DNA of 64,000 bases from Roseiarcus sp963765375 (GCA_963765375.1 CAVXVZ010000003.1:310001-374000), one strand, 5' to 3'; positions 53,840 through 63,329 are shown, numbered from the stretch's first letter. Made by a program: numbers and translations. The notes: generated from the letters alone by a model not told the origin.

Positions 53840-55147
53840 GGCTTCTCGCTCTTGGCGCCCAAGGCCTCGAGTCCGAGCGCGCCAAGCAGCGTCGGCTTCG
53901 GCGCGTCGGGATCGCGGGTGTGGACGGTGGCGACGACCGAGAGGCCGGGCCGAAGCGCGACTTCCTTTAGCACTTCGTCGGGGAAGGTGATGCGCACCGC
54001 GACGCGCTGGACGACCTTGGTGAAGTTACCGGTCGCATTGTCCGGCGGCAGGAGCGAGAACTCGGCGCCCGAAGCCGGGGAGATCGAGGACACCACGCCC
54101 TCGACCACCCGCCCGTCGAGAGAATCGATTGCGACGTCGAACTCTCTGGCCGGGCTTGATGTCGCCGAGCTGGGTCTCCTTGAAGTTGGCGTCGACGTAA
54201 GAGGCGTTGACGGGCACGAGCGCCATCATCCTCGTTCCCGGCTGCACGAAGTCGCCGACATGGGCGGCGACATTGCCGATCGTGCCGTCGAACGGCGCGA
54301 CCACGCGGGTGAACGAAAGGTTGCGCTCGGCCATCTCCAACGCCGTGACGAGTTCGTTGCGCTGTTGCGAGGCCTCAAGTTTCTGGGCCTTGAGCACATC
54401 GAGATTGGCCTTCGCGCCGTCGAGCGCCGCGGCGGTCGAGGCCACGCTCGCCCTGGCGGCGGCGAGCGCGGCCACGGTGCGGTCGCGGTCGGCGGTCGCC
54501 TGCTCGAGGCGCTGCTGCGAGCCGAAATTGGTCTGCGCGAGCTTGTATGACCGGTCATATTCGAGGGCTGCCCGCTCGACGTCGGCCTCGGCGCTCTTCA
54601 CCTGCGCGCCGGTCGCCTCGGCCTGGGCCGCGGCCTGGGCGATGATCGCGGCCTGGGCGTCGATCTGGCGGGCGAACCGGGCGACCGTCGCGTCCTGGGT
54701 GCCGATGCGCGCCCGCGCCGCATCGACTGCGTTCTTGTAGTCGCCGTCGTCGATCGAGACCAGAAGGTCGCCCTTGTGGACGACCTGGTTCTGGACGACC
54801 GGAACCGCGGTGATGTGGCCGGTCGCCTTGGCGGCGATGATCGACGTCAAGGCGCCGACATAGGCGTCGTCGGTCGAGACGAGGAACCGCCCCTCGACGA
54901 AATAGTCATAAGCCGTCTTGCCGCCATAGCCGAGCGCGGCGAGAATCATGACCGGAACGACAAATCGGCGCAGGCCGGCGCGCTTGGCCGGCGCCGGCTT
55001 TGCGACCGCCGGCCCGCTCGTTGGCGGATGCGCGAGCGCGCCCGACGGAGGATTGACGGGGGTAGGGAAACCGGGAGTCGCGGGAGCCGTCATCGCCCGC
55101 GACGCGGTAGCCGCGCCCGGCTCCGCAACGCTGGGAGTATCGTTCAT
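53836..55147 (-). pseudogene. EmrA-type HlyD-family adaptor, frameshifted as read
   Basis: Inner-membrane-anchored periplasmic adaptor of an EmrAB-type pump. The N-terminal TM segment (FVVPVMILAALGYGGKTAYD), the biotinyl-lipoyl halves (VSTDDAYVGALTSIIAAKAT and VVAPFDGTIGNVAAHVGDFV) and the long coiled-coil hairpin are in one frame to about 54145. The remaining barrel region (IDSLDGRVVEGVVSSISPAS, LLPPDNATGNFTKVVQRVAV) is in another frame to 53836. Restoring the frame (net one base too many, or two lost) gives about 436 aa. The break is at the GQRV-DVAIDSLDG junction. The downstream exporter overlaps its stop by 4 bp. Confidence 0.88.
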
Positions 55148-55174
55148 GTGAAATATCCGCCCTCAAAAAACGTT

Positions 55175-55257
55175 GACCGAACGGTTCGGTTCGTTTTTTG
55201 TTGACTTAGCGCAAATCGAGGGGTATAGCAAGAAAAATCGAACCGAACCGTTCGGTC
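55175..55257. promoter_or_regulatory. Divergent promoters with two inverted TetR-type operators
   Basis: Operator 1 at 55175-55193 (GACCGAACGGTTCGGTTCG) and operator 2 at 55239-55257, its exact reverse complement, centres 64 bp apart. Each contains the 15-bp palindrome ACCGAAC-G-GTTCGGT (or its reverse form). Between them are TTGACT (55201-55206)-N17-TATAGC (55224-55229) towards the TetR gene, and on the other strand TTGCTA (55231-55226)-N17-TAAGTC (55208-55203) towards the pump. Each operator covers the transcript start of one promoter. Confidence 0.88.
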
Positions 55258-55288
55258 AGCGATTTGGCGGCCAGAAGGACGCACAGGC

Positions 55289-55951
55289 ATGGAATCGGAG
55301 GCTTTGGCGGGCCAGGCGACCTCGAGCGAGGCGACCTCGAGCAATGACGGCGGCGCGAAACGGCGTCAGATCACGGAAGGAGCGCGTTCGGTATTCTTGA
55401 GCGCCGGCTTCGACGGCGCGAGCATGAACGACATTGCGCGCGCCGCGGGAGTCTCGAAGGGCACGCTTTACGCCTATTTCAACTCCAAAGACGAATTGTT
55501 CGAGGCTATCATCCGGGGCGAATATGCCCAATCAGCCGAACGCCTCTGCACCTTCAGGCGCGAGGGCGACGCGCGCGAGATGCTCATGGACTTTGGCGTC
55601 CGGCTCATCAGCCGCATGGCCGAGCCTGGAACGCGCGCGCTTGCCCGGGTCGTCATCGCCGCGGCGGAAAAATTCCCCAATGTCGGGCGCGCCTTCTATG
55701 AGGCTGGCCCGCTTTACGGCGCCACCCGGCTTGCTGCGGAACTCGAAAACCTCGAGAAGTCGGGAGCGCTGGAGATCCCGGATTCCGAGCGCGCGGCGTG
55801 GCAGTTTGTGGATCTATGCCAAAGCTACGTTTACAAGCGCCTGTTGTTCGGGGTCGTTGACTCGATCAGCCGTGAAGACATCGAAGCCTCGGTCAAGGCG
55901 GGCGTCGACGTGTTCATGAAGGCCTACGGCGCGCCGCGACGTCCTGTGTAG
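55289..55951 (+). CDS. TetR family repressor of the EmrAB-type pump
   Basis: 220 residues. Helix-turn-helix at about 40-75 (FDGASMNDIARAAGVSKGTL, YAYFNSKDELFEAIIRGEYA), then the helical ligand-binding domain. It is divergent from the pump genes with paired perfect operators between, so it is the likely repressor of both itself and the pump, released by an exported compound. No N-terminal extension beyond the start is needed. Confidence 0.93.
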   Translation: MESEALAGQATSSEATSSNDGGAKRRQITEGARSVFLSAGFDGASMNDIARAAGVSKGTLYAYFNSKDELFEAIIRGEYAQSAERLCTFRREGDAREMLMDFGVRLISRMAEPGTRALARVVIAAAEKFPNVGRAFYEAGPLYGATRLAAELENLEKSGALEIPDSERAAWQFVDLCQSYVYKRLLFGVVDSISREDIEASVKAGVDVFMKAYGAPRRPV

Positions 55952-56138
55952 GGGCGCGAGAGCGTCTCCTTCCTGCCCAATCTCCAGGAGATCAGCGCGA
56001 CGAACCTGCCTGCGCCCGCCGGTGTGCGCCTGGCGCACTGAGAAACGTCGCGCGATTTCGACTGTGATCCGCCTCACTGTGATTTTGGTGGCCTCGGGAT
56101 AGGTTTGCCCTAGGGACGACAGCGGGGAGGATTGCTTC

Positions 56139-57134
56139 ATGTTTGGCAGCACAATTCTCGATGTGGCGGCGGGAGTCGTATTTGGCTTCCTTGCGATCAG
56201 CCTGTTCACCAGCGCAGCGGTCGAGGCGATCAATTCACTCTTCAATGTTCGGGTCAGAAATTTGCGAACCGGGATCATGGCGCTCGTCAACGATCCCAAT
56301 TTCACGGGCCTTGCGAAGCAGCTTTATCAGCATGCCTTGATCAGCCCGCTTCGTCCGGGAGGCGCCGATCCGCTCAAGAACGCGCCTGCATATGTCGACA
56401 AGGCGCAGTTCGCCGACGCCCTGCTCGATATTACGGGGTTGTCGGCGGCGAGCGCGGCAGCCGCGGCGGAGGCGCCGGGCGTGCAGGCGGCTACTGCGCT
56501 CAAAACCCGGCTCGATGCGCTCAACAGCCAAATCGCAAGTATTTCCGATCCGCAACTCAAGGACTTGCTCCAGGGAATCATCAGTCGAAGCGGCGGCGAC
56601 ATCAGCCGGGTGAAAGCAGATCTTGCGAGTTGGTTCGACAACGGGATGGATCGCCTGAGCGGCCAATTCAAGCGACTGACGCAAGTGATGACTTTTGTCA
56701 TCGCTCTCCTGACCGCGTTCGTCATCAATCTGGACACGATACGGGTCGGCACTCTCTTATGGGGGCAGCCCGCTCTCGCCGACAAACTCAAGGCGATCCA
56801 GATTCCGTCTTCCGCGCCAACCACCGTCGATGGGGTCTATGCCAATACCGAGCAGATGTTCGCCCTCATCGACAGCCTGGCGCAGGATGGCTTCCCGGTA
56901 GGCTGGCCTCCGGGACATTTTCTGGACGTCCAGGACGATGCTGGACACTGGGAAGCGATCTGGAACGAGCCCTTCTCGGTCTGGTACCGCCCCTTGCTCG
57001 GCTGGTTCATCACCGCCATCGCCGCGCTGTTCGGCGCGCCGTTCTGGTTCGACGCGCTCCAATCGATTATTCGCCTCAAGGGCGCGGGGCCCAGCCCCGA
57101 GGAAAAAGAGTTGAAGCGAGCCGCGTCGAGCTAG
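56139..57134 (+). CDS. Membrane protein of unknown function with central soluble domain
   Basis: 331 residues, ATG with GGGGAGG upstream. The N-terminal helix is TILDVAAGVVFGFLAISLFT; a long Ala/Gln/Asp-rich soluble, mostly helical region spans residues 40-185; TM segments follow at about 186-205 (VMTFVIALLTAFVINLDTIR) and 290-305 (PLLGWFITAIAALFGAPFWF). The orientation suggests a cytoplasmic or periplasmic helical domain between anchors. I do not recognise a characterised family. It is alone, in the same direction as the TetR gene, with an empty 395 bp after it. Confidence 0.8.
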   Translation: MFGSTILDVAAGVVFGFLAISLFTSAAVEAINSLFNVRVRNLRTGIMALVNDPNFTGLAKQLYQHALISPLRPGGADPLKNAPAYVDKAQFADALLDITGLSAASAAAAAEAPGVQAATALKTRLDALNSQIASISDPQLKDLLQGIISRSGGDISRVKADLASWFDNGMDRLSGQFKRLTQVMTFVIALLTAFVINLDTIRVGTLLWGQPALADKLKAIQIPSSAPTTVDGVYANTEQMFALIDSLAQDGFPVGWPPGHFLDVQDDAGHWEAIWNEPFSVWYRPLLGWFITAIAALFGAPFWFDALQSIIRLKGAGPSPEEKELKRAASS

Positions 57135-57529
57135 AGCTCTTTGCTTTGGTTTGAGGCGACCGACAGGGAACGCTTCGGACGACAATCTCTTGCGGAAAGT
57201 CAGAAACTCAGGTTAGGCTGCCTGATGGAACAATCCCTGCTCTTCCTCATGCCGAGACAGCGGGCTGCCGTTCCGGCGCCTCTCACGCGCGAGAAAAATC
57301 GCTCCCCGGTTCGAGCCGCGCAACCCATTGAAAACTCTCGATTCGGACGAGAGAATCCAAGGAAATCCAAGACAATCCAACCTCAGGAGCGGAGGTCTTC
57401 GGCGCGAACCGGCCACGAGCCAAGGAAACCCAAACGGATTGACCGGACTAATGTCGCAGACCGCTGACGCAAAGGAGCAAAACGACTTCACCCAAATGGA
57501 AAGCGAGCCAGGGGATTGGCGCAATCACG
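57135..57529. other. Intergenic stretch before fumC end
   Basis: About 395 bp with no credible gene. It holds a 6-bp stem hairpin CTCTCG-N7-CGAGAG (57335-57353) and three tandem 10-bp units with ATCCAA at 57355, 57365 and 57375. Purine-rich GGAGG-like stretches occur but no start codon follows them usefully. Confidence 0.5.
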
Positions 57530-59017
57530 TCAGGGCCGCTTGCGGCGTTTGGGAGCGCGCTTGGCCGATCCGATCGCCTGCGCTTCCTCGCCATGGATCG
57601 GCAGCGGGTGGATCATGTCCTCGGGGCGGACCCATTTGTCGAACTGATCGGCGGTCACATAGCCGAGCGCGAGCGCCGCCTCGCGCAGGCTGACGTCATC
57701 GCGATAGGCCTTGAGCGCAATCTGGGCCGCCTTTTCGTAGCCGATATGGGGATTGAGCGCCGTCACCAGCATCAGCGAATTGTCGAGGTTCTCCTTGATC
57801 CGTTTCTCGTTCGGCTCGATGCCGCGGGCGCAATGCTCGTCAAAGGAGCGGCAGCCTTCGGCCAGAAGCTGAATCGACTCGAGCACGTTGTGCAGGGCGA
57901 CCGGCCGATAGACATTGAGCTGGAAGTTCCCCTGCGAGCCGGCGAAAGCGACCGATGCGTCGTTGCCGAACACCTGGACCGCGACCATGGTCAAGGCTTC
58001 GCATTGGGTCGGATTGATCTTGCCCGGCATGATCGAGGAGCCGGGTTCGTTCTCGGGGATTTTCAATTCGCCGATGCCCGCCCTGGGCCCGCTGGCGTAG
58101 AGGCGGATGTCGTTCGCCATTTTCATCAGCGCGCCCGCGAGGGTGCGCAACGCCGCGCTCATATTGACCATTGCGTCGTCCGCCGAGAGCGCCGCGAATT
58201 TGTTGGCCGCGGAGGTGTACGGCGTTCCGGTTTCCTCCGCGAGCTTTCGCGCAACCGTGTCGCCGAACCGGGGATCGGCATTGAGCCCGGTGCCGACCGC
58301 CGTGCCGCCGATCGCCAGCGGAAGCAGGCCCACGCAGGCTGTCTCGACCGTCGCCATCGCATGAGAGAGCTGGGTCGTCCAACCGGAAATCGCCTGGCCG
58401 AGGGTGAGCGGCGTTGCGTCCTGCAAATGGGTGCGGCCGACCATCACGACGGTCGAAAACGCCTTCGCCTTGTGGTCGAGCGTATCGCGCAATCGCGCAA
58501 CCGCAGGCAGCAGGAACTGCTTGACCTGATGGACCGTGGCGATATGCATGACGGTCGGGAACACGTCGTTCGACGACTGACTGTGGTTGACGTCGTCGTT
58601 GGGGTGGATCGGCTTCTTGGAGCCGACCACGCCCCCGGCGATTTGAATGGCCCGGTTCGCGATAACCTCATTGGCGTTCATGTTGGACTGGGTGCCGGAC
58701 CCGGTCTGAAACACGACCAGCGGAAACTCATGGTCGAGCTCGCCATGGATCACGTCTTCGGCCGCGCGGACGATGAGCTCGACCTTATCCTTCGGCAATT
58801 GGCCGAGCTCGAGGTTCGCGAGAGCCGCGCATTTCTTCAGCAGCCCGAACGCGCGAACCACCGGCCGACCCCACCGGTGCCGATCGACGCCGATCGTGAA
58901 ATTCTGCCGGGACCGCTCCGTCTGCGCGCCCCACAAATGCCCGGCCGGCACGCGCACTTCGCCGAGCGCGTCCTTCTCGATGCGAAACTGATTGTTCGTC
59001 GCCGGATCGTTCGCCAT
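57530..59017 (-). CDS. fumC: Fumarate hydratase class II
   Basis: 495 residues from ATG 59017. Iron-independent fumarase of the TCA cycle. Motifs: the N-terminal RIEKDALGEVRVPAGHLWGA, QSNMNANEVIANRA, and the signature GSSIMPGKINPTQCEALTMV (flexible loop), with the active-site TH region GRTHLQDATPLTLGQAI. The C-terminal extension is short and basic (KRAPKRRKRP). The longer frame adds 11 residues without support. Confidence 0.97.
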   Translation of the reverse strand: MANDPATNNQFRIEKDALGEVRVPAGHLWGAQTERSRQNFTIGVDRHRWGRPVVRAFGLLKKCAALANLELGQLPKDKVELIVRAAEDVIHGELDHEFPLVVFQTGSGTQSNMNANEVIANRAIQIAGGVVGSKKPIHPNDDVNHSQSSNDVFPTVMHIATVHQVKQFLLPAVARLRDTLDHKAKAFSTVVMVGRTHLQDATPLTLGQAISGWTTQLSHAMATVETACVGLLPLAIGGTAVGTGLNADPRFGDTVARKLAEETGTPYTSAANKFAALSADDAMVNMSAALRTLAGALMKMANDIRLYASGPRAGIGELKIPENEPGSSIMPGKINPTQCEALTMVAVQVFGNDASVAFAGSQGNFQLNVYRPVALHNVLESIQLLAEGCRSFDEHCARGIEPNEKRIKENLDNSLMLVTALNPHIGYEKAAQIALKAYRDDVSLREAALALGYVTADQFDKWVRPEDMIHPLPIHGEEAQAIGSAKRAPKRRKRP

Positions 59018-59081
59018 TTTTCCGTTCTCCGCCGATAGCAATGAAGTCACGGGCTGGCGAAAGCAAGGAGATGCGGCCGCT

Positions 59082-59110
59082 CTTGCTCTCCCGGCCTCGC
59101 TTCTCTATAA
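59082..59110 (+). promoter_or_regulatory. Promoter of rplY
   Basis: CTTGCT (59082-59087), 17-bp spacer, CTATAA (59105-59110), matching the alphaproteobacterial sigma70 pattern, 73 bp before the rplY ATG and divergent from fumC. Confidence 0.65.
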
Positions 59111-59182
59111 GGCCCGGCTTCGCGCCGATTCCGACACCCCTGGAGGCAGGGCGCGCACTCGATAGCAAATAAGGACATCCTC

Positions 59183-59914
59183 ATGGCAGCGATCAAGCAA
59201 CTCGCGGCCGTGACGCGCAGCGGGACAGGCAAGGGGGCCGCCCGCTCCGTTCGTCGCGAAGGCCGCGTTCCCGCCGTCATTTATGGCGGCGGCCTGAAGC
59301 CCGAGCCGATCTCGGTCGATTACAAGGACGTCAATAAGCTCATCTACTCGGGTCACTTTCTGACCTCCATCTTCGAGCTCGAGGTCGAAGGCCGGAAGGA
59401 GCGCGTTCTGCCGCGCGATTATCAACTCGACGTCGTCACCGACCGGCCGGTCCATGTCGATTTTCTCCGGCTCGCGCCGGGATCGCGGGTGCGCATCGGC
59501 GTGCCGGTGCACGTTGTCAATCGCGAGGCCTCGCCGGGATTGAAGAAAGGCGGCGCGGTCAATCTCGTGCTCCACACGGTCGAGGTGATGGCGCCGGCCG
59601 ACGCAATTCCGGAATCGATCACCATCGACCTCTCGGGCCTCGATTTTCACGATTCCGTCCACGTATCCGCGGTCAAGCTGCCGGAGGGCTGCCGGCCCGT
59701 CAGCTCCAAGGCGGACCAGACGGTGGTCACAATCGTCCCGCCGACGGTGATGGTCGAGGAAACCGCTGCTGCGCCGGCCGCGGCCGCGGCCGCGCCGGCT
59801 CCAGGCGCCGTCCCATCCGCGCCTGCGGCGGGCGCCCCGGCCAAGGCCGATGCCGCCAAGGGCGCCGCCGCTCCGGCAAAAGCGGCGGTCGCGCCCGCCG
59901 CCGCCAAGAAATAA
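59183..59914 (+). CDS. rplY: 50S ribosomal protein L25/general stress protein Ctc
   Basis: 243 residues. 5S rRNA-binding protein: the N-terminal L25 domain has RSGTGKGAARSVRREGRVPA and VIYGGGLKPEPISVDYKD; the C-terminal TL5 beta domain has VHVDFLRLAPGSRVRIGVPV and GGAVNLVLHTVEVMAPADAI. It then has an Ala/Pro/Lys-rich low-complexity tail of about 50 residues (AAAPAPGAVPSAPAAGAPAK), common in alphaproteobacterial L25. It is followed by pth as usual. Confidence 0.95.
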   Translation: MAAIKQLAAVTRSGTGKGAARSVRREGRVPAVIYGGGLKPEPISVDYKDVNKLIYSGHFLTSIFELEVEGRKERVLPRDYQLDVVTDRPVHVDFLRLAPGSRVRIGVPVHVVNREASPGLKKGGAVNLVLHTVEVMAPADAIPESITIDLSGLDFHDSVHVSAVKLPEGCRPVSSKADQTVVTIVPPTVMVEETAAAPAAAAAAPAPGAVPSAPAAGAPAKADAAKGAAAPAKAAVAPAAAKK

Positions 59915-59989
59915 GGCTTGCGCCCCGGACGGGCGGGCTTGCGCCAAAGTGGCCGAGCCCGTCCCTCATGCTGATCGATCGGGGGGCCC

Positions 59990-60586
59990 ATGCTGGTCAT
60001 CGCGGGACTCGGCAATCCGGGCGCGCGTCATGCGCGCAACCGTCACAACATCGGCTTCATGGCGGTCGATGCGATCGCCGAGGCGCACCGTTTCGGCCCG
60101 TTTCGCGCCCGCTGGCAGGGACTGGCGGCTGAGGGCGTGATCGAGGGGGCGCGGGTGACCCTGCTCAAACCGCAGACCTACATGAACGATTCCGGACGAA
60201 GCGTCGGCGAAACGCTGCGCTTCTGGAAGCTCGACCTCAGCGCGCTGATCGTCATCCACGACGAGCTCGATCTCGCGCCCGCCAAAGTGAGGGTCAAGGT
60301 TGGCGGCGGCGCCGCCGGCCACAACGGTCTTCGCTCGATCACCGCCCATGTCGGCAACGACTACAAGCGGGTGCGCATCGGCATCGGCCATCCTGGCGAC
60401 AAGGCGCTGGTCTACACCTATGTGCTGAGCGATTTCACGAAGTCGGAGGCGGGTTGGGTCGAAGCCGTCTGCCGTGCGATCGCCGACGCCGCGCCCCTGC
60501 TGGCCGCCGGCAAGGACCCAACCTTTCAGAACAAGACCCATCTTGCGATTGAGGCCGCGGGCTTCGGCGAGAAGTCGAGCGCCTGA
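59990..60586 (+). CDS. pth: Peptidyl-tRNA hydrolase
   Basis: 198 residues. Recycles peptidyl-tRNA. Motifs: VIAGLGNPGARHARNRHNIG with the catalytic His in RHNIGF, LLKPQTYMNDSGRSVGETLR, VIHDELDLAPAKVRVKVGGG, and AAGHNGLRSITAHVGNDYKR. Placed 75 bp after rplY, an arrangement conserved in alphaproteobacteria. Confidence 0.97.
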   Translation: MLVIAGLGNPGARHARNRHNIGFMAVDAIAEAHRFGPFRARWQGLAAEGVIEGARVTLLKPQTYMNDSGRSVGETLRFWKLDLSALIVIHDELDLAPAKVRVKVGGGAAGHNGLRSITAHVGNDYKRVRIGIGHPGDKALVYTYVLSDFTKSEAGWVEAVCRAIADAAPLLAAGKDPTFQNKTHLAIEAAGFGEKSSA

Positions 60587-60602
60587 CCCTTGCCGACAGG
60601 CC

Positions 60603-62234
60603 TTACGCCGCGCGGGCCGGGTCGCGGCGGCGGCGCAGGCGCCGTCGACGCCGTTCCGGCGTTTCGGGCCCCGGTTCGGGATCGAGGGCCGGCAGCGCAT
60701 CCATGACCCGTTCCGGCGGGAAGATGACGATCACCTCCGTCCCAAATCGCAGGGTCGAGTTGAGGCGGAATTCGCCGCCGTGCAATTCGACCAGTCCCTT
60801 GACGATCGGCAGCCCGAGGCCGGTGCCTTCTTCGGCGTTCTTCTGCGCCAGCGTCCCGCGGCCGAAGGACGACAGCACAATCGGGATTTCCTCCGGCGGA
60901 ATGCCGGGCCCGGTGTCGCGGATCGAGAGATATTGCCCACCGGTCCGGGTCCAGCCGACCTTGACAACGATCGAGCCGCCGTGGGGCGTGAACTTGATGG
61001 CGTTGGTGAGCAGATTGAGCGTCACCTGGCGCACCGCCCGCTCATCCGCCCAGATGCGCGGCAGGTCGCTCTCCAGCGCTTCGGTGATGGCGAGATGCCG
61101 CCGTTCGATTCGCATCGACATGAGACGGAGGCATTCCTCGACCACGCCGGTGAGCGAGACCGGCTCCTCCTTCAGTTCGTAGCGTCCGGCTTCAACCCGC
61201 GAGAGGTCGAGTATTTCGTTGATGAGCATCAGGAGATGCTGGCCGCTGGCGTGGATGTCAGTGGAATATTCCTTATAAGCCGGCACGGAATGGGGCCCGA
61301 ACAGCTCGGCCTTCATCACTTCAGAGAACCCGAGGACCGCATTGAGCGGCGTCCTGAGTTCATGGCTCATCGTCGCCAGGAAGCGCGACTTGGCGAGATT
61401 GGCGCTCTCGGCGCGCCGGCGCGCTTCGTCCGAATTGAGCTTGGCCTGCTCGAGCTCGGCGATGAGCGAGTCCTTTTCCGCCTGAAATGAAACGTTCTGC
61501 GCCGCGGCGGCGTGCAGGCGTCGCGCGACGACCAGGAAATAGCCGATGACGCCCACTGCAAGCGCCGCCGTCGGGAGCGCCGCCCCCTGAAGACGGGGGG
61601 CGTAGAGAATAATCACGCCAATGATCATCGGCAGCATGCCGGTCACGAACGCCGCTGGAATGGCCGCCGCTAGAAGTGACATCACGGTCGAGACCAGAAG
61701 CATCACGACAATGGCGAACGCCTGCGCGTTGGGATCGCCCGACTTGAGCAGCACGACGATGAGATAGGCCCAGGCGGAGCCGCATAACGTGGTGGAGAGC
61801 ACGAACTTGCGCCGCCACGCGCCGGCAGCTTTTTCCTTTTCGCTGCTGTCGAGGAACGCGATCGGTAGCGCATAGCCGATCGCGATCGCGCAGGCGATGA
61901 AGGTGATCCAGGTCACCAGAGGACCGGCGTCGACCCACGCTAGCGCGGTCGCGCAGACGCCGAGCGCGATGATACCGAGCATGGGCGAGGCGCTGCGATT
62001 GATCTCGGCGAACAACCGCACCATTGCCGCCGAATGGCTCGGGACCGCATCAGGTTCGGAGAGGGACCGCCGCGCCTCCCGGAGCTGGACGCTCATCTTG
62101 CGCCGGCGCGCGGCTGCGTCGGGGTCGCTTCTGTGCCCGCTCCCCGCCAGATCGGCCCCGACGTCGCTCATGAACCGCCTGACACGCACGCCCTTACTCG
62201 CGTCAATCATGCGGCCGAAATGCTTAACGAGCAA
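60603..62234 (-). CDS. Membrane sensor histidine kinase (PleC/DivJ-like transmitter)
   Basis: 543 residues. N-terminal membrane region of about six TM segments (residues 80-240: MLGIIALGVCATALAWVDAG, LVTWITFIACAIAIGYALPI and further), a short coiled coil (AEKDSLIAELEQAKLNSDEA), then HisKA with the phospho-His in FLATMSHELRTPLNAVLGFS and HATPase_c motifs N (LNLLTNAIKFT), G1 (DTGPGIPP) and G2 (EEGTGLGLPI). The HisKA segment is close to the PleC/DivJ family that controls the alphaproteobacterial cell cycle. No response regulator adjoins it. The Arg-rich end RRRRRLRRRRDPARAA is odd. The start may be the ATG for MIDASKGVRVRRFM. Confidence 0.87.
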   Translation of the reverse strand: MLVKHFGRMIDASKGVRVRRFMSDVGADLAGSGHRSDPDAAARRRKMSVQLREARRSLSEPDAVPSHSAAMVRLFAEINRSASPMLGIIALGVCATALAWVDAGPLVTWITFIACAIAIGYALPIAFLDSSEKEKAAGAWRRKFVLSTTLCGSAWAYLIVVLLKSGDPNAQAFAIVVMLLVSTVMSLLAAAIPAAFVTGMLPMIIGVIILYAPRLQGAALPTAALAVGVIGYFLVVARRLHAAAAQNVSFQAEKDSLIAELEQAKLNSDEARRRAESANLAKSRFLATMSHELRTPLNAVLGFSEVMKAELFGPHSVPAYKEYSTDIHASGQHLLMLINEILDLSRVEAGRYELKEEPVSLTGVVEECLRLMSMRIERRHLAITEALESDLPRIWADERAVRQVTLNLLTNAIKFTPHGGSIVVKVGWTRTGGQYLSIRDTGPGIPPEEIPIVLSSFGRGTLAQKNAEEGTGLGLPIVKGLVELHGGEFRLNSTLRFGTEVIVIFPPERVMDALPALDPEPGPETPERRRRRLRRRRDPARAA

Positions 62235-62396
62235 CTGACGCGATGGCCCGGAATTGAGAGATTGTTGAGGATATTTCGACTAGCGTCGTTAAGTCCACAG
62301 GCGCCACTCGCCGTCCGACGTCGGGCTTAGGAATTTCCTAACCCGCCGACGGGATGGGTCTTACGGAGGCGGCGCCGGCCGGGAGGAGGGCGCGCC

Positions 62397-63008
62397 ATGA
62401 AGCTCTACAATTCCAATTTGGCCCCGAACCCGCGCCGCGTGCGCATCTTCCTCGCCGAGAAGGGCGTCAAGATCCCGCGCGTCGAGGTCGATCTCGCCAA
62501 ACTGGAGCACAAGACGCCCGAATTCTCGGCCCTCAATCCGTTCCAGACGATCCCGATTCTCGAACTCGACGATGGGGCGAGGATCGCCGAATCGATCGCT
62601 ATCTGCCGTTACATCGAGGAATTGTGGCCGGAGCCGAACCTTTTCGGCTTGACCGCGCTTGAGCGGGCGATGATCGAGATGTGGCAGCGCCAGCTCGAAT
62701 TGCGCCTGCTTCTCCCGATCGCCCAGGTGTTGCGCCACAGCCATCCGCATATGGCGGAAATGGAGAACCCGCAAGTTCCCGAGTGGGCGGCGGCCAACCG
62801 GCCAAGGGCGCTCCGGGCGATGGCGATCGTCGACGAGGCGCTTCGCGACCGGCCGTTCATCGCCGGCGACCGCTTTACCGTCGCCGACATCACTGGGCTG
62901 GTCGCGCTCGACTTCGCCAGACCCGCGCGGATCGTCATCCCGCCCGAGCTTGCCAACCTCAACCGCTGGCGCGAGGTGCTGAAAGCGCGGCCGAGCGCGG
63001 CGGCGTGA
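62397..63008 (+). CDS. Glutathione S-transferase family protein
   Basis: 203 residues. The N-terminal thioredoxin-like domain is MKLYNSNLAPNPRRVRIFLA, with ILELDDGARIAESIAICRYI holding the conserved Ser that binds the glutathione gamma-glutamyl group. The C-terminal helical domain is VDEALRDRPFIAGDRFTVAD. Cytosolic detoxification or isomerase role; the substrate is not known. Confidence 0.93.
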   Translation: MKLYNSNLAPNPRRVRIFLAEKGVKIPRVEVDLAKLEHKTPEFSALNPFQTIPILELDDGARIAESIAICRYIEELWPEPNLFGLTALERAMIEMWQRQLELRLLLPIAQVLRHSHPHMAEMENPQVPEWAAANRPRALRAMAIVDEALRDRPFIAGDRFTVADITGLVALDFARPARIVIPPELANLNRWREVLKARPSAAA

Positions 63009-63050
63009 GGCGCCGGCTCGTGGTCGCCGACTCACACGGGTTTCAGCTGC

Positions 63051-63329
63051 TCAGTTGCAGACCCGCACCCCGCCGCGCCACCAGCAACGGCGGCCGTAAT
63101 AGCCGTAGGGGCGAGCGTACGGGTGATACCCGTAGGCATAATAGCCGCCGCCGTTTGGCCGGCACCCGCCATACGGTCCTCGATGGAAGCCGATGCCGCA
63201 GCCGCCTGCGGTGAGCGTGATCGCCGATGGCGCCTGGTCGGCGAGCGGAGGAAACGGCATCGCATGCGCAGGAACGGCGGCAGCGAGGCCGAGCAACGCA
63301 AGCGCAGACAAAGACACGGTTTTTCGCAT
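63051..63329 (-). CDS. GCG_CRPN-type small secreted protein
   Basis: 92 residues. Signal peptide (MRKTVSLSALALLGLAAAVP, cleaved at AHAM), then the prefix block GGCGIGFHRGPYGGCRPNGG, which is the GCG...CRPN motif seen in short secreted Rhizobiales proteins, followed by Gly/Tyr-rich repeats (YYAYGYHPYARPYGYYGRRC) and a final Cys. Function unknown; probably an envelope or surface protein. Confidence 0.88.
   Translation of the reverse strand: MRKTVSLSALALLGLAAAVPAHAMPFPPLADQAPSAITLTAGGCGIGFHRGPYGGCRPNGGGYYAYGYHPYARPYGYYGRRCWWRGGVRVCN

Noticed and set aside
57141..57467. 108-codon plus-strand frame after the unknown membrane protein
   Set aside because: Arg/Pro/Ser/Thr-rich composition without domain or ribosome-binding site, overlapping the hairpin and tandem repeat; judged non-coding.
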